Assembly (NCBI GenBank): GCA_030620895.1
Contig: JAUXIU010000049.1
Coordinates: forward strand, 1 to 7,639
Length of the DNA: 7,639 nt
Direction: 5' to 3'
Source: Deltaproteobacteria bacterium
Lineage (GTDB): Bacteria; Desulfobacterota; GWC2-55-46; S146-70; JAUXIU01
Below the pieces are notes generated by a model, which was not told where the DNA came from, did no database searches, and saw nothing but the letters and a program-made list of their open reading frames with translations. The position numbers were made by a program, and so were the translations under genes. Every line of letters begins with the position of its first letter. Positions within the stretch are counted from its first letter, which is position 1. Positions 1 to 6,544 of this stretch are shown piece after piece.

Positions 1-9
1 AAGCCGCAT
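1..9 (-). CDS. Start of an unidentified gene (first three codons only)
   Basis: Only the first three codons (Met-Arg-Leu) of a minus-strand gene lie in the window, so no function can be given. The start is supported by a textbook Shine-Dalgarno AGGAGGT seven bases upstream. The gene follows tkt on the same strand, with a 57-bp gap that is almost filled by the repeat at 30-81, so co-transcription with tkt is plausible. The call rests on the ribosome binding site alone. A chance ATG behind a chance AGGAGGT is unlikely but possible. Confidence 0.5.
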
Positions 10-16
10 GTCTAAT

Positions 17-23
17 ACCTCCT
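17..23 (-). promoter_or_regulatory. Strong ribosome binding site for the left-edge gene
   Basis: On the minus strand the sequence reads AGGAGGT, then seven bases, then ATG. This is a near-perfect Shine-Dalgarno match at ideal spacing, and it is what marks the left-edge start codon as real. Confidence 0.6.
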
Positions 24-29
24 CTATAC

Positions 30-81
30 TATACACAACGTCATAAATAAGTGCGCATACAGAGTGTTATGACACTCTGTA
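30..81 (-). repeat. Parent repeat, uninterrupted copy, overlapping the tkt stop codon
   Basis: About 50 bp is shared with the repeats at 2374-2611 and 5878-6044: the segments ATACACAACGTCATAAATA, a TGCGCA core, and CAGAGTG. At 58-81 the sequence forms a perfect 10-bp hairpin, TACAGAGTGT / ACACTCTGTA, with a TATG loop. GTCATAA (40-46) and TTATGAC (67-73) form a second inverted pair. In this copy TCATAA and CACTCTG (minus-strand reading) are directly adjacent; in the other two copies extra DNA lies exactly between them. The last codons and stop of tkt lie within the hairpin. It could also act as an mRNA-stabilising hairpin, but it has no U-tract and so is not a classical terminator. Confidence 0.8.
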
Positions 82-2088
82 AATAAGGGCCTTTGCCCTC
101 TTCACAACCTCATCTACTGTAAAACCAAACCTCTCGAAGAGTACCTTGTAAGGTGCAGATGCCCCAAAATCCCTCATACAGATAATATCCCCTTTCATAC
201 CAATATAACGGTGCCAACCTATCGGTGATGCAGCCTCTACTGAAAGTCTCGCCTCAACAGACGGCGGGAGCACATCATCTTTATATCGGGCGGACTGTCT
301 CTCAAAAAGATCCCAACTGGGCATATTCACAACCCTGACACCTATACCTTCCCCTGAAAGCTCTTCATGGGCACCCAAAACGAGATGCACCTCTGCCCCC
401 GTAGCAAGCAAGATCAAATCCAGCTTTCCTGTCTGTGACTCTGCAAGAACATATCCGCCCCTTGCAAGGTCTTTCGCCGATGAGAAACGACTTCTATCGA
501 TTACCGGGAGACCTTGCCTGCCCAATATCAAAGAAACCGGCCCTTCTCTATGATCAAGCGCAACCTCCCAGGCAACAACCGTTTCAGCCGCATCGGCAGG
601 ACGTATAACTGTAAGGCCTGGTATCGCCCTGAGGCCCGCCAGTTGTTCTATCGGCTGGTGCGTCGGTCCATCCTCACCCATTCCTATGGAATCGTGGGTA
701 AAGATATAGATTACATGTTGCTTCATCATGGCGGCAAGCCTTATTGATGGCTTCATATAGTCTGAAAATATGAGGAAGGTGCTACCGTAAGGAACTATTG
801 CCCCACTTAGGGCCATACCGTTCATTATGCCTCCCATCGCATGTTCCCTGACACCAAAGTGTATGTTCCTGCCACAATCCTTAACCTGGAAATTACCGAA
901 CTCCTCAAGCAGAGTTCCGGTGGATTGGGAGAGGTCTGCTGACCCCCCTAGAAGCATGTCGAGCTTAGGCACAATGGCATTTAAGACCTTACTAGATGCA
1001 ACACGTGTAGCTAAAGAAGTCTTAAGGTCTTTAAAAACAGGTAGACTACCTTTCCATCCCTCTGGCCATTTCTTCTCATGTGTTAATTTCCATTTTGCAG
1101 CAAGTTCAGGATATCTCTCTATATATACATCAAACATCCTCTGCCACTCTTCTTCAAGCTCACGGCCCCTATCAATCGCTTTTCTGAAGATCATCAGCGC
1201 CTCATCAGGGAGATGAAATTTAGATTCAATTGGCCAGCCTAGCCTCTCCTTGGTGAGTCTAACCTCCTCCTCACCAAGCGGAGCGCCATGTATCCCGCTG
1301 GTATCCTGTTTATTTGGGCTGCCATAACCGATATGTGTCCTTGCTATTATAAGCGATGGTCGCTCTTTCTCTTCCCTGGCCTTATTGATCGATCTCTCTA
1401 TTTCTGGCAGGTCATAGCCATCTACCCTCTGTACATGCCACTTGTATGACTCGAATCTTTTGGCAATATCCTCTGTAAAGGAGATCTCTGTAGGACCATC
1501 AATTGTAATGTGGTTGTCGAGGTATATATAAACGAGTTTGCCGAGTCCCAGATGACCTGCAATCGAACCAGCTTCGGAAGATATACCCTCCATCAGGTCA
1601 CCATCGCTTACCATAGCATAGATATTATAATCAATAATCGGGAAACCAGGTTTGTTAAATATCTGGGCAAGGTAAGATTCAGCCATTGCCATACCCACAC
1701 CATTTGCAAAGCCCTGCCCGAGTGGCCCTGTAGTAGTCTCTATGCCAATATCTGGGGCATATTCAGGGTGGCCAGGTGTCTTACTGCCCCATTGACGGAA
1801 CTGCTTTATCTCATCCAAGGATAGATCATAACCTGTCAGATAGAGGAGTGAATAGAGTAGTATGGAACCATGGCCTGCCGAAAGTACAAACCTGTCTCTA
1901 TTAGGCCATCTCGGGTTTTTGGGATTATGCCTTAAAACCCTCGTCCACAAGATATATGCAAGCGCTGAATCGCCCATAGGTAAACCTGGATGCCCCGATT
2001 TTGCTTTTTCCACGGCATCAATAGAGAGCATCCTTATGGTATTAATGCAAAGTTCAGCCACACCTCTCTCGTGATCGTTATTCGGCAT
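67..2088 (-). CDS. tkt: Transketolase
   Basis: Cytosolic thiamine-diphosphate enzyme moving two-carbon units between pentose phosphate pathway sugar phosphates (xylulose 5-P, ribose 5-P, erythrose 4-P). From the ATG at 2088 it is 673 residues, the usual size. The N-terminal domain has SGHPG (31-35), SAGHGS near 70-75, TTTGPLGQG near 118-126, and the thiamine-diphosphate/metal motif SDGDLMEG (161-168) ending in the DN of [10 protein letters not shown]. The central domain has FGVREHAMG with the catalytic Glu near 415, then [18 protein letters not shown]. The C-terminal domain ends [12 protein letters not shown] plus YRVS. A TTG four codons upstream would extend the frame, but the ATG has GGAG at 2095-2098, six bases away, so ATG is preferred. 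The last four residues and the TAA fall in the repeat at 30-81. A 109-bp repeat element lies 30 bp upstream of the start. Confidence 0.96.
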   Translation of the reverse strand: MPNNDHERGVAELCINTIRMLSIDAVEKAKSGHPGLPMGDSALAYILWTRVLRHNPKNPRWPNRDRFVLSAGHGSILLYSLLYLTGYDLSLDEIKQFRQWGSKTPGHPEYAPDIGIETTTGPLGQGFANGVGMAMAESYLAQIFNKPGFPIIDYNIYAMVSDGDLMEGISSEAGSIAGHLGLGKLVYIYLDNHITIDGPTEISFTEDIAKRFESYKWHVQRVDGYDLPEIERSINKAREEKERPSLIIARTHIGYGSPNKQDTSGIHGAPLGEEEVRLTKERLGWPIESKFHLPDEALMIFRKAIDRGRELEEEWQRMFDVYIERYPELAAKWKLTHEKKWPEGWKGSLPVFKDLKTSLATRVASSKVLNAIVPKLDMLLGGSADLSQSTGTLLEEFGNFQVKDCGRNIHFGVREHAMGGIMNGMALSGAIVPYGSTFLIFSDYMKPSIRLAAMMKQHVIYIFTHDSIGMGEDGPTHQPIEQLAGLRAIPGLTVIRPADAAETVVAWEVALDHREGPVSLILGRQGLPVIDRSRFSSAKDLARGGYVLAESQTGKLDLILLATGAEVHLVLGAHEELSGEGIGVRVVNMPSWDLFERQSARYKDDVLPPSVEARLSVEAASPIGWHRYIGMKGDIICMRDFGASAPYKVLFERFGFTVDEVVKRAKALIYRVS

Positions 2089-2118
2089 ACAATACTCCAA
2101 AGATAAAATGAAAGGTAG

Positions 2119-2227
2119 TGAAGATGCCCCGCCCTATGGGCGGGGCATCTTGACAGCAAAGGAAGTTTCCATTACCTTAGCACGCCTCGAGCCCGCCTAT
2201 AAAGCGGGGCTTACGGCGTGCATACTG
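2119..2227 (-). mobile_element. Two-hairpin non-autonomous element, copy 1 (PATE/MITE-like)
   Basis: First of three near-identical copies (others at 2489-2596 and 6685-6792); 109 bp because of one extra A. It has a perfect 14-bp hairpin, AAGATGCCCCGCCC (2121-2134) with its complement (2138-2151) and a TAT loop. A central conserved stretch TTGACAGC...CATTACCTTA follows. The second hairpin has outer stem GCACGCC/GGCGTGC (2180-2186/2215-2221) around a GC-rich inner stem. On the minus strand the left flank is CTTAA and the element begins CAGTATGCACG. It lies just upstream of tkt and so is likely transcribed or crossed by the tkt promoter. No coding capacity. Resemblance to IS200/IS605 ends is inferred from the hairpins, the TAA flank and the lack of a duplication. 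Confidence 0.75.
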
Positions 2228-2373
2228 TTAAGTAAGAAAAAAGATTAGTGGATGCAATGAAAAATCCGTCCCTCCTTTGAAGCCAAAGCAAATAAAGACA
2301 CGATTACGACGCCATAACCAACAATCATCAATTATAGCTATCCCTCAACTTCAGCAAAAAAGGATGGGTGTTT
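2228..2373. other. Intergenic spacer between two repeat copies
   Basis: About 146 bp of AT-rich sequence lies between element copy 1 and the composite repeat. No gene, tRNA or clear promoter was found. One oddity is a strong Shine-Dalgarno-like AAAGGAGG on the minus strand (2271-2278) with no ATG, GTG or TTG at suitable spacing leading into an open frame. It may be a chance match or a leftover of a lost gene start. The tkt promoter probably lies here or inside the adjoining element, but no convincing -35/-10 pair was seen. Confidence 0.4.
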
Positions 2374-2611
2374 TATACACAACGTCATAAATAGATGCGC
2401 ATACAGAGTATTAGAACAAAGCAGACCAAGGCACGACAAAGGCGAGGAGCCGGGGCACCCACACGAAGTGTGGGTCGGGTATGCAAAGTCAAGATGCACC
2501 GCCCACAGGGCGGGGCATCTTGACAGCAAGGAGATTCCCATTACCTTAGCACGCCTCGAGCCCGCCTACAAGGCGGGGCTTACGGCGTGCATCCTGTTAT
2601 GACGCTCTGTA
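2374..2611 (-). repeat. Composite nested repeat: parent repeat with two successive insertions
   Basis: The outer arms match the uninterrupted repeat at 30-81: TATACACAACGTCATAAATA through CAGAGTA at 2374-2410, and TTATGACGCTCTGTA at 2597-2611. Between them lie a 78-bp insert (2411-2488) and then the 108-bp two-hairpin element (2489-2596). The 78-bp insert matches the one in the repeat at 5878-6044 (there on the opposite strand). It starts TTAGAACAAAGCAGACCAAG, has a single GGCGAGGAG module and the hairpin CCCACAC-GAA-GTGTGGG, and ends TATGCAAAG. Both inserts sit immediately 3' of the same TCATAA when read on the minus strand. The structure can be explained by two sequential insertions into the same spot. 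Confidence 0.8.
2489..2596 (-). mobile_element. Two-hairpin non-autonomous element, copy 2, nested in another repeat
   Basis: A 108-bp copy of the same element as at 2119-2227. Its first hairpin is longer: 16 positions (2489-2504 with 2508-2523) with one A/G mismatch and an ACA loop, flush with the element end. The second hairpin has outer stem 2549-2555 / 2584-2590 with TCGA and TTAC as facing internal loops. The boundaries are unusually firm because the repeat at 5878-6044 provides the unoccupied site. There TCATAA is followed directly by CTTTGCATACCC; here the 108 bp lie precisely between them, with no base duplicated or lost. The interior differs from the other copies by a small cluster of changes (GGAGATTCCC against GGAAGTTTCC). 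Confidence 0.8.
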
Positions 2612-2662
2612 TAGAAGGTGTTTTCTAACGAATAATCCAGACCTGATATGTACAGGGATCCT

Positions 2663-2691
2663 CTTGAGGCGGGTTTCATAACCGCCCCAAG
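2663..2691 (-). terminator. Hairpin downstream of the HU-family gene, possible terminator
   Basis: A 10-bp inverted repeat, CTTGAGGCGG (2663-2672) with CCGCCCCAAG (2682-2691), contains one G-T pair and a 9-base loop. It begins 28 bases beyond the HU stop codon. On the minus strand no run of T follows, so it is not a canonical rho-independent terminator. It may instead protect the 3' end of the mRNA. Confidence 0.35.
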
Positions 2692-2719
2692 TTTATAAGG
2701 TTAATTTAATAGCTCGGTT

Positions 2720-3004
2720 CTACTTCCTCAACACTGCATCCTTGCAAGCCTTGGCGACCCTAAACTTAAGGACCCTCTTTGCAGGTATCTTTATGGTCTG
2801 GCCTGTAGCCGGATTTCTACCCATGCGTGCCTTTCTCCTTACAATAGTAAGCTTGCCAATGCCAGGGATAGTAAACGAATTCTTTGCTTCCTTGTATGAA
2901 AGAGCTGCGAATTCATCAAGGAAAGTACTTGCCAACTTCTTCGTTACCCCTACCTTCTTGGCGATGTGGTCTGTGATTTTCGACTTCGTCATTGCTTTTG
3001 CCAT
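2720..3004 (-). CDS. HU/IHF-family DNA-binding protein
   Basis: A 94-residue basic protein of the bacterial histone-like family, which works as a dimer to bend and compact DNA in the nucleoid. The N-terminal helices (about 6-40) lead into FTIPGIGKL (44-52) and the DNA-gripping beta arm with GRNPATG (62-68), including the intercalating proline at 65, then IKIPA and the closing helix. Length is normal (90-100). The ATG is preceded by AGGAGG at six-base spacing. A TAATAT at 3055-3060 on the minus strand could be its -10 box, without a clear -35. Family assignment is secure. Whether this is HU or an IHF subunit cannot be decided from one gene, so no symbol is given. tRNA-Pro lies 92 bp upstream on the same strand. 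Confidence 0.93.
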   Translation of the reverse strand: MAKAMTKSKITDHIAKKVGVTKKLASTFLDEFAALSYKEAKNSFTIPGIGKLTIVRRKARMGRNPATGQTIKIPAKRVLKFRVAKACKDAVLRK

Positions 3005-3093
3005 GCCTTACCTCCTCCTTTTATTGTTTTTTTTTATTTAGTGCCAAAGTTACAATATTACAAAACATTAAGCAAGCAATAAATATCTTGTTT

Positions 3094-3172
<79 letters not shown>

Positions 3173-3224
3173 ATAACTTCAGTCAACACAATCAGATAAC
3201 TAGCGTAATCACATCCCTGTATAT

Positions 3225-3881
3225 TTATTCGCCTATCTCTTTCCTCATCGCCCTAATAGTCCCCTTATAATCTTCGCTTCCAAAGATTGCTGAACCAGCT
3301 ACAAATACATCCGCACCAGCCCTCGATGCCTCGGCGATATTTAGGACCTTTATTCCGCCATCTATCTCAAGCTCAGCCTTTAAACCCTCTGTGTCCAACC
3401 TCTTTCTAACCCCCTCGACCTTTCTCAAGGAAGACCTTATAAACTCCTGCCCACTGAACCCGGGGTTTACGCTCATAATAAGCACAAGGTCAATTTCCTC
3501 AATGACGTGATCCAGCAACTTAAGAGATGTTGATGGATTTAAGGATACACCCACCTTGATACCAAATTCCTTAACCTGCTGAATAGTCCTGTGCAGATGT
3601 TTACATGCCTCTATATGGACAGTTATTATATCACTGCCTGCCTTTGCAAATGCAGGAATAAACCTTTCAGGAGACTCGATCATAAGATGGACATCAAGTG
3701 GAAGAGTTGTTACACGTCTTACTGCTTCAACGATTGGTGGACCTATCGTTATATTCGGCACAAAATGGCCGTCCATTACATCTATATGTAGATAATCGGC
3801 TTTAGCATCCTCAACGGCCTTAATCTCTTCTTGAAGATTTGCAAAGTCAGCAGATAGAATTGATGGTGCTATCTTCTTCAC
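3225..3881 (-). CDS. rpe: Ribulose-phosphate 3-epimerase
   Basis: Interconverts D-ribulose 5-phosphate and D-xylulose 5-phosphate in the pentose phosphate pathway (or Calvin cycle), feeding transketolase. The 218-residue protein is a full-length TIM barrel of normal size. Expected residues are present: PSILSADF (6-13), metal ligands His32 and Asp34 in HIDVMDGHF with Asp37, His65 in DVHLMIE, the phosphate/substrate loop MSVNPGFSGQ (136-145, FSG where FGG is common), and metal/catalytic Asp174 in IDGGI, followed by a second phosphate-binding stretch VAGSAIF. The start is GTG with AAAAGG eight bases upstream; no in-frame ATG competes. It begins 47 bp after nrdJ on the same strand with no terminator between, so the two may be co-transcribed. 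Confidence 0.96.
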   Translation of the reverse strand: MKKIAPSILSADFANLQEEIKAVEDAKADYLHIDVMDGHFVPNITIGPPIVEAVRRVTTLPLDVHLMIESPERFIPAFAKAGSDIITVHIEACKHLHRTIQQVKEFGIKVGVSLNPSTSLKLLDHVIEEIDLVLIMSVNPGFSGQEFIRSSLRKVEGVRKRLDTEGLKAELEIDGGIKVLNIAEASRAGADVFVAGSAIFGSEDYKGTIRAMRKEIGE

Positions 3882-3928
3882 GGCCTCAACCTTTTATCAG
3901 ATTTGCAATATAACATTCAAGGCTTTTT

Positions 3929-5659
3929 TTAACAGTATAGTGTATTGTTACATGTTAACACCTGTTGCTCTCTCGTGCCACTCCTGTAAACTGCTACACC
4001 CTTGCACCCAAGCTTGTATGCAAGGAGATAGGCCTTCCTTACATCTTCTGAAGTTGCCTTGTTGGAAAAGTTTATTGTCTTGCTAACCGCGTTATCCGTG
4101 TGTTTCTGAAATGCAGCCTGTATCTTTATATGGTCCTCTGGAAGAATCTGAAACGCAGTTGTAAAGATTTTGTTTATATAATCAGGGACATCTCTCCTTT
4201 CTGAGAGCTTACCACCACTTGCCACATAATCCATAAGCTCATCACTATAGAAACCTTCTTCTCTGGCAACCTCCTGGAAAATAGGGTCCAGTTCGGGAAG
4301 CTGTGTTCCGTTTAAAACCTGTCTCGTATAACTGAGGGAATATAGCGGCTCAATGCCACTTGAACAGCCTGCAATTATACTTAATGTCCCAGTAGGAGCG
4401 ATAGTTGTTGTAGTAGAGTTTCTTACAGGTTTTCTACTCTCCTCATCAAATACGCTTCCCTTTAAATTTGGAAAGGCACCTCTCTCCTTTGCCAGCTCCA
4501 TCGAAGCCTCCCAAGCCGCACTATTAATAAACTCCATAATCCCTTCTCCAATCTCAAGGGCCTTGTCGGAATAATAAGGAACTCTGAGTCTCACAAGCAT
4601 ATCCGCAAATCCCATAATACCCAGTCCTATCTTACGGTTCCCCTTCGTAATAGTCTCTATCTCAGGTAGGGGGTATTTGTTCATATCTATAACATTATCA
4701 AGGAACCTGACACCTAGCCTTACAAGACTTCCGAGTTTCTTGTAATTTATCTCCCATCTCCCCTCTTTCTTTCTGAGCACTTTCATAAGGTTTATTGAAC
4801 CCAGATTGCAGGACTCGTAAGGTAGAAGCGGTTGTTCACCGCATGGATTCGTTGCTGAAATTTTCCCAAGCTGAGGTGTGGGATTTGCCCTGTTAATCCT
4901 ATCTATAAAAAGAATCCCTGGTTCACCGCTCCTCCAGGCAGATTCAACTATAAGGTTAAAAACCTCCCCTGCCCTTTTATAACCCACTATTTTCTTTGTC
5001 CGTGGATTTATAAGTGGATACTCCCCATCGTTCCCCAATGCATCCATGAAGGCATCTGTTAACGCAGCAGAGATATTGAAGTTTGTAAGTTCACCCGGGG
5101 GGGTCTTTGCGGTTATAAAAATCACTATATCGGGATGGTCAACCCTTAACACCCCCATATTCGCTCCTCTTCTCGTTCCACCCTGCTTTATCACCTCAGT
5201 CGCCACATTGAAGACCTTCATAAACGAAACAGGGCCACTGGCAATGCCCCCTGTCGACCCAACCATGTCGTCTGAAGGCCTCAGATTGCTAAAGGAAAAA
5301 CCTGTGCCCCCGCCAGATTGATGAATCAAGGCTGTGTGCTTTACCGCCTCAAATATCGAATTAAGAGAATCCTCAACAGGGATTACAAAACATGCTGAGA
5401 GTTGATTGAGCTTTCTCCCTGCATTCATAAGTGTCGGCGAATTCGGGAGAAATTCAAGGTTCGACATTGTTTCAAGGAATTCTGTTTCCACTCTCTTTAC
5501 ATCCGCCCTGGGGTCATAGATGCGCTCAGCCTTGCTTATAGTGCTTGCTACTCTTCTGAACATATCTTCTGGGGTTTCTATAATATGGCCATATTCATCC
5601 TTTTTAAGGTATCGTTTCTGCAGGACGGTGAGTGCGTTTTGTGAAAGGACTATTGCCAA
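3929..5659 (-). CDS. nrdJ: Adenosylcobalamin-dependent (class II) ribonucleotide reductase
   Basis: Cytosolic enzyme reducing ribonucleotides to deoxyribonucleotides with a vitamin B12 coenzyme radical, so oxygen-independent. The 576 residues begin directly with the reductase N-domain (LQKRYLKKDEYG...ETPEDMFRRVA); no ATP-cone precedes it. Active-site residues are visible: Cys90 in SACFVIPVEDS; the Asn271-Cys273-Glu275 triad in NPCGEQ, with Cys273 the expected thiyl-radical site; and Cys284 in SCNLGSINL, which with Cys90 should form the reducing disulfide. QSGGGTGFSFSNLRP (114-128) and PTGTLSIIAGCSSGIEP (422-438) are family signatures. The tail is short and ends with Cys570 and Cys576 (spacing CX5C), probably the shuttle pair passing electrons from thioredoxin. 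The start is TTG with AAAAAGG upstream; no suitable ATG exists. rpe follows after 47 bp. Confidence 0.94.
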   Translation of the reverse strand: MAIVLSQNALTVLQKRYLKKDEYGHIIETPEDMFRRVASTISKAERIYDPRADVKRVETEFLETMSNLEFLPNSPTLMNAGRKLNQLSACFVIPVEDSLNSIFEAVKHTALIHQSGGGTGFSFSNLRPSDDMVGSTGGIASGPVSFMKVFNVATEVIKQGGTRRGANMGVLRVDHPDIVIFITAKTPPGELTNFNISAALTDAFMDALGNDGEYPLINPRTKKIVGYKRAGEVFNLIVESAWRSGEPGILFIDRINRANPTPQLGKISATNPCGEQPLLPYESCNLGSINLMKVLRKKEGRWEINYKKLGSLVRLGVRFLDNVIDMNKYPLPEIETITKGNRKIGLGIMGFADMLVRLRVPYYSDKALEIGEGIMEFINSAAWEASMELAKERGAFPNLKGSVFDEESRKPVRNSTTTTIAPTGTLSIIAGCSSGIEPLYSLSYTRQVLNGTQLPELDPIFQEVAREEGFYSDELMDYVASGGKLSERRDVPDYINKIFTTAFQILPEDHIKIQAAFQKHTDNAVSKTINFSNKATSEDVRKAYLLAYKLGCKGVAVYRSGTREQQVLTCNNTLYC

Positions 5660-5704
5660 CCTAAACCTTTTTATATAACATATGTGGTAGGATAGAGAGC
5701 ACGA

Positions 5705-5732
5705 ATAATATCACAAACAAGCGCTTCATCAA
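5705..5732 (-). promoter_or_regulatory. Candidate sigma-70 promoter of nrdJ
   Basis: The minus strand reads TTGATG, 16 bases, TATTAT. These match the -35 and -10 consensus in 4 of 6 and 5 of 6 positions. Transcription would start near 5698, giving a leader of about 38 bases before the TTG start at 5659. No NrdR box or cobalamin riboswitch was seen around it. Confidence 0.4.
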
Positions 5733-5877
5733 TTTATATTTTGTTTGGATATCGGGTAATTCTGCCAGGTTGGTTGTTCCCCTTGCAAGATATAGATATA
5801 AGTGTTTTTCATTTAAAATTCTTCGGTTTCAAATTGAAGGGGGGTAATAGAATAGATGCCACTTATTTTTATCTATT

Positions 5878-6044
5878 CAGAGCGTCATAACTTTGCATAC
5901 CCGACCCACACTTCGTGTGGGTGCCCCGGCTCCTCGGCTTGTCGTTGCGGCGTACTACAAAGTACGCCTCACTCCTCACCTTCGTCGCGCCTTGGTCTGC
6001 TTTGTTCTAACACTCTGTAAGTGCATCTATATATGACGTTTGTA
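5878..6044 (+). repeat. Parent repeat with a 120-bp two-module hairpin insert
   Basis: The outer arms CAGAGCGTCATAA (5878-5890) and CACTCTGTAAGTGCATC...GACGTT (6011-6040) match the uninterrupted repeat at 30-81, in opposite orientation. Between them is a 120-bp insert (5891-6010). It starts immediately 3' of TCATAA and ends TTCTAA, leaving either no duplication or a 3-base TAA duplication. Inside are hairpin ACCCACAC-TTC-GTGTGGGT (5904-5922) and hairpin GGCGTACT-ACAA-AGTACGCC (5949-5968). On the minus strand each hairpin follows a shared head resembling GCGACGAAGGTGAGGAG. The related insert at 2411-2488 has only one module, and the length difference of 42 bp is one module. It lies downstream of trxA, so it is probably transcribed as part of the trxA 3' region. 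Confidence 0.8.
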
Positions 6045-6148
6045 TAATTAAAGAAGTGTGGTTTAAGTTGAACCAAATAGACGTTATCATTTAATGGTGA
6101 ACTTCCATGACTATTTGAAATGCGGTACTCCTGCATGCCATACCTATG

Positions 6149-6478
6149 TCAGGTTATTACCTTATCTATGAGTTCCTGTATCTGGCTCTTTGGAACGGCT
6201 CCAACCACCTGATCTACCACTTGGCCGTCCTTAAAAAGAATCAATGTTGGGATACCTCTAACCCCATACTTGCTAGGTGTTGCAGGGTTTTCATCCACAT
6301 TCATCTTTGCAAACCTTACCTTGCCAATATAAGTCTCCGCCATCTCTTCAAGAATCGGGGTAATTGCCTTGCACGGCGCACACCACGTAGCCCAGAAATC
6401 TACAAGGGCTGGTCTGTCATATTTTAAAATCTCGATCTCAAAATTTGCATCAGTTACATGGAGTATTTTCTCTGACAT
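6149..6478 (-). CDS. trxA: Thioredoxin
   Basis: Small cytosolic dithiol protein that reduces disulfides in partner enzymes, classically including ribonucleotide reductase; nrdJ is the next protein gene downstream. The 109 residues match the family length. The active site is W32-C33-A34-P35-C36-K37, a CAPC variant of the usual CGPC, within VDFWATWCAPCK with the buried Asp27. The conserved cis-proline is Pro77 in RGIPT, and the closing strands LILFKDGQVVDQVVG are present. AAAGGAG lies seven bases before the ATG, and a strong promoter lies upstream. Ala in place of Gly within the CXXC is common in some lineages and should keep thioredoxin activity. No signal peptide, so a periplasmic role is unlikely. 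Confidence 0.95.
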   Translation of the reverse strand: MSEKILHVTDANFEIEILKYDRPALVDFWATWCAPCKAITPILEEMAETYIGKVRFAKMNVDENPATPSKYGVRGIPTLILFKDGQVVDQVVGAVPKSQIQELIDKVIT

Positions 6479-6500
6479 ATCTCTTCTCCTTTCTAACCGG

Positions 6501-6523
6501 ATCCCGCAGGAATACTGTGGGAT
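6501..6523 (-). promoter_or_regulatory. Hairpin in the trxA 5' leader
   Basis: The inverted repeat ATCCCGCAG (6501-6509) / CTGTGGGAT (6515-6523) has one mismatch and a five-base loop. It lies between the predicted trxA transcription start (about 6538) and the ribosome binding site (AAAGGAG near 6486-6492). It would fold in the mRNA leader without covering the Shine-Dalgarno. It could also be a DNA operator. Confidence 0.4.
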
Positions 6524-6544
6524 AATAATTGCATTTTTAGGCTG

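Larger units (their letters stand above)
5660..6148. other. nrdJ-trxA intergenic region, repeat-bearing
   Basis: A 489-bp gap between two minus-strand genes holds the nrdJ promoter candidate at its left end and the modular repeat (5878-6044) in the middle. An 8-bp inverted repeat, GAATAGAT (5850-5857) / ATCTATTC (5871-5878), abuts the repeat. The last 100 bp before trxA contain only weak palindromes (GGTTTAA-G-TTGAACC near 6060-6074) and no terminator with a T-run on the minus strand. No gene was found. Confidence 0.5.

Noticed and set aside
827..1216. Plus-strand open frames inside tkt and inside nrdJ
   Set aside because: They lie opposite strongly conserved coding sequence, lack ribosome binding sites and show no recognisable domains.
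2089..2100. TTG start extending transketolase by four residues
   Set aside because: The extra codons overlap the GGAG ribosome binding site that serves the ATG at 2088, and family N-termini begin near that ATG.
2121..2151. Perfect 14-bp GC-rich hairpin as a rho-independent terminator
   Set aside because: No T-run follows on either strand, and the same hairpin recurs as one end of a repeat element, so element structure explains it better.
2338..2541. A 67-codon minus-strand open frame across the composite repeat
   Set aside because: It is made of repeat DNA (hairpin arms and module), has no ribosome binding site and no protein-like character, and is broken in the other repeat copies.
3882..3931. 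Frameshift extending NrdJ past its stop through the A-run
   Set aside because: The +1 frame continues for only about 15 codons with no recognisable tail, and the TAA precedes most of the A-run, so a simple slip would not bypass it.
5660..5880. Cobalamin riboswitch or NrdR boxes upstream of nrdJ
   Set aside because: No B12-box-like sequence and no paired NrdR-type 16-mers were found by eye; only a plain promoter is supported.
5878..6044. CRISPR-like array because of repeated units
   Set aside because: Only two imperfect units with hairpins, no regular identical repeats with unique spacers, and no cas genes.
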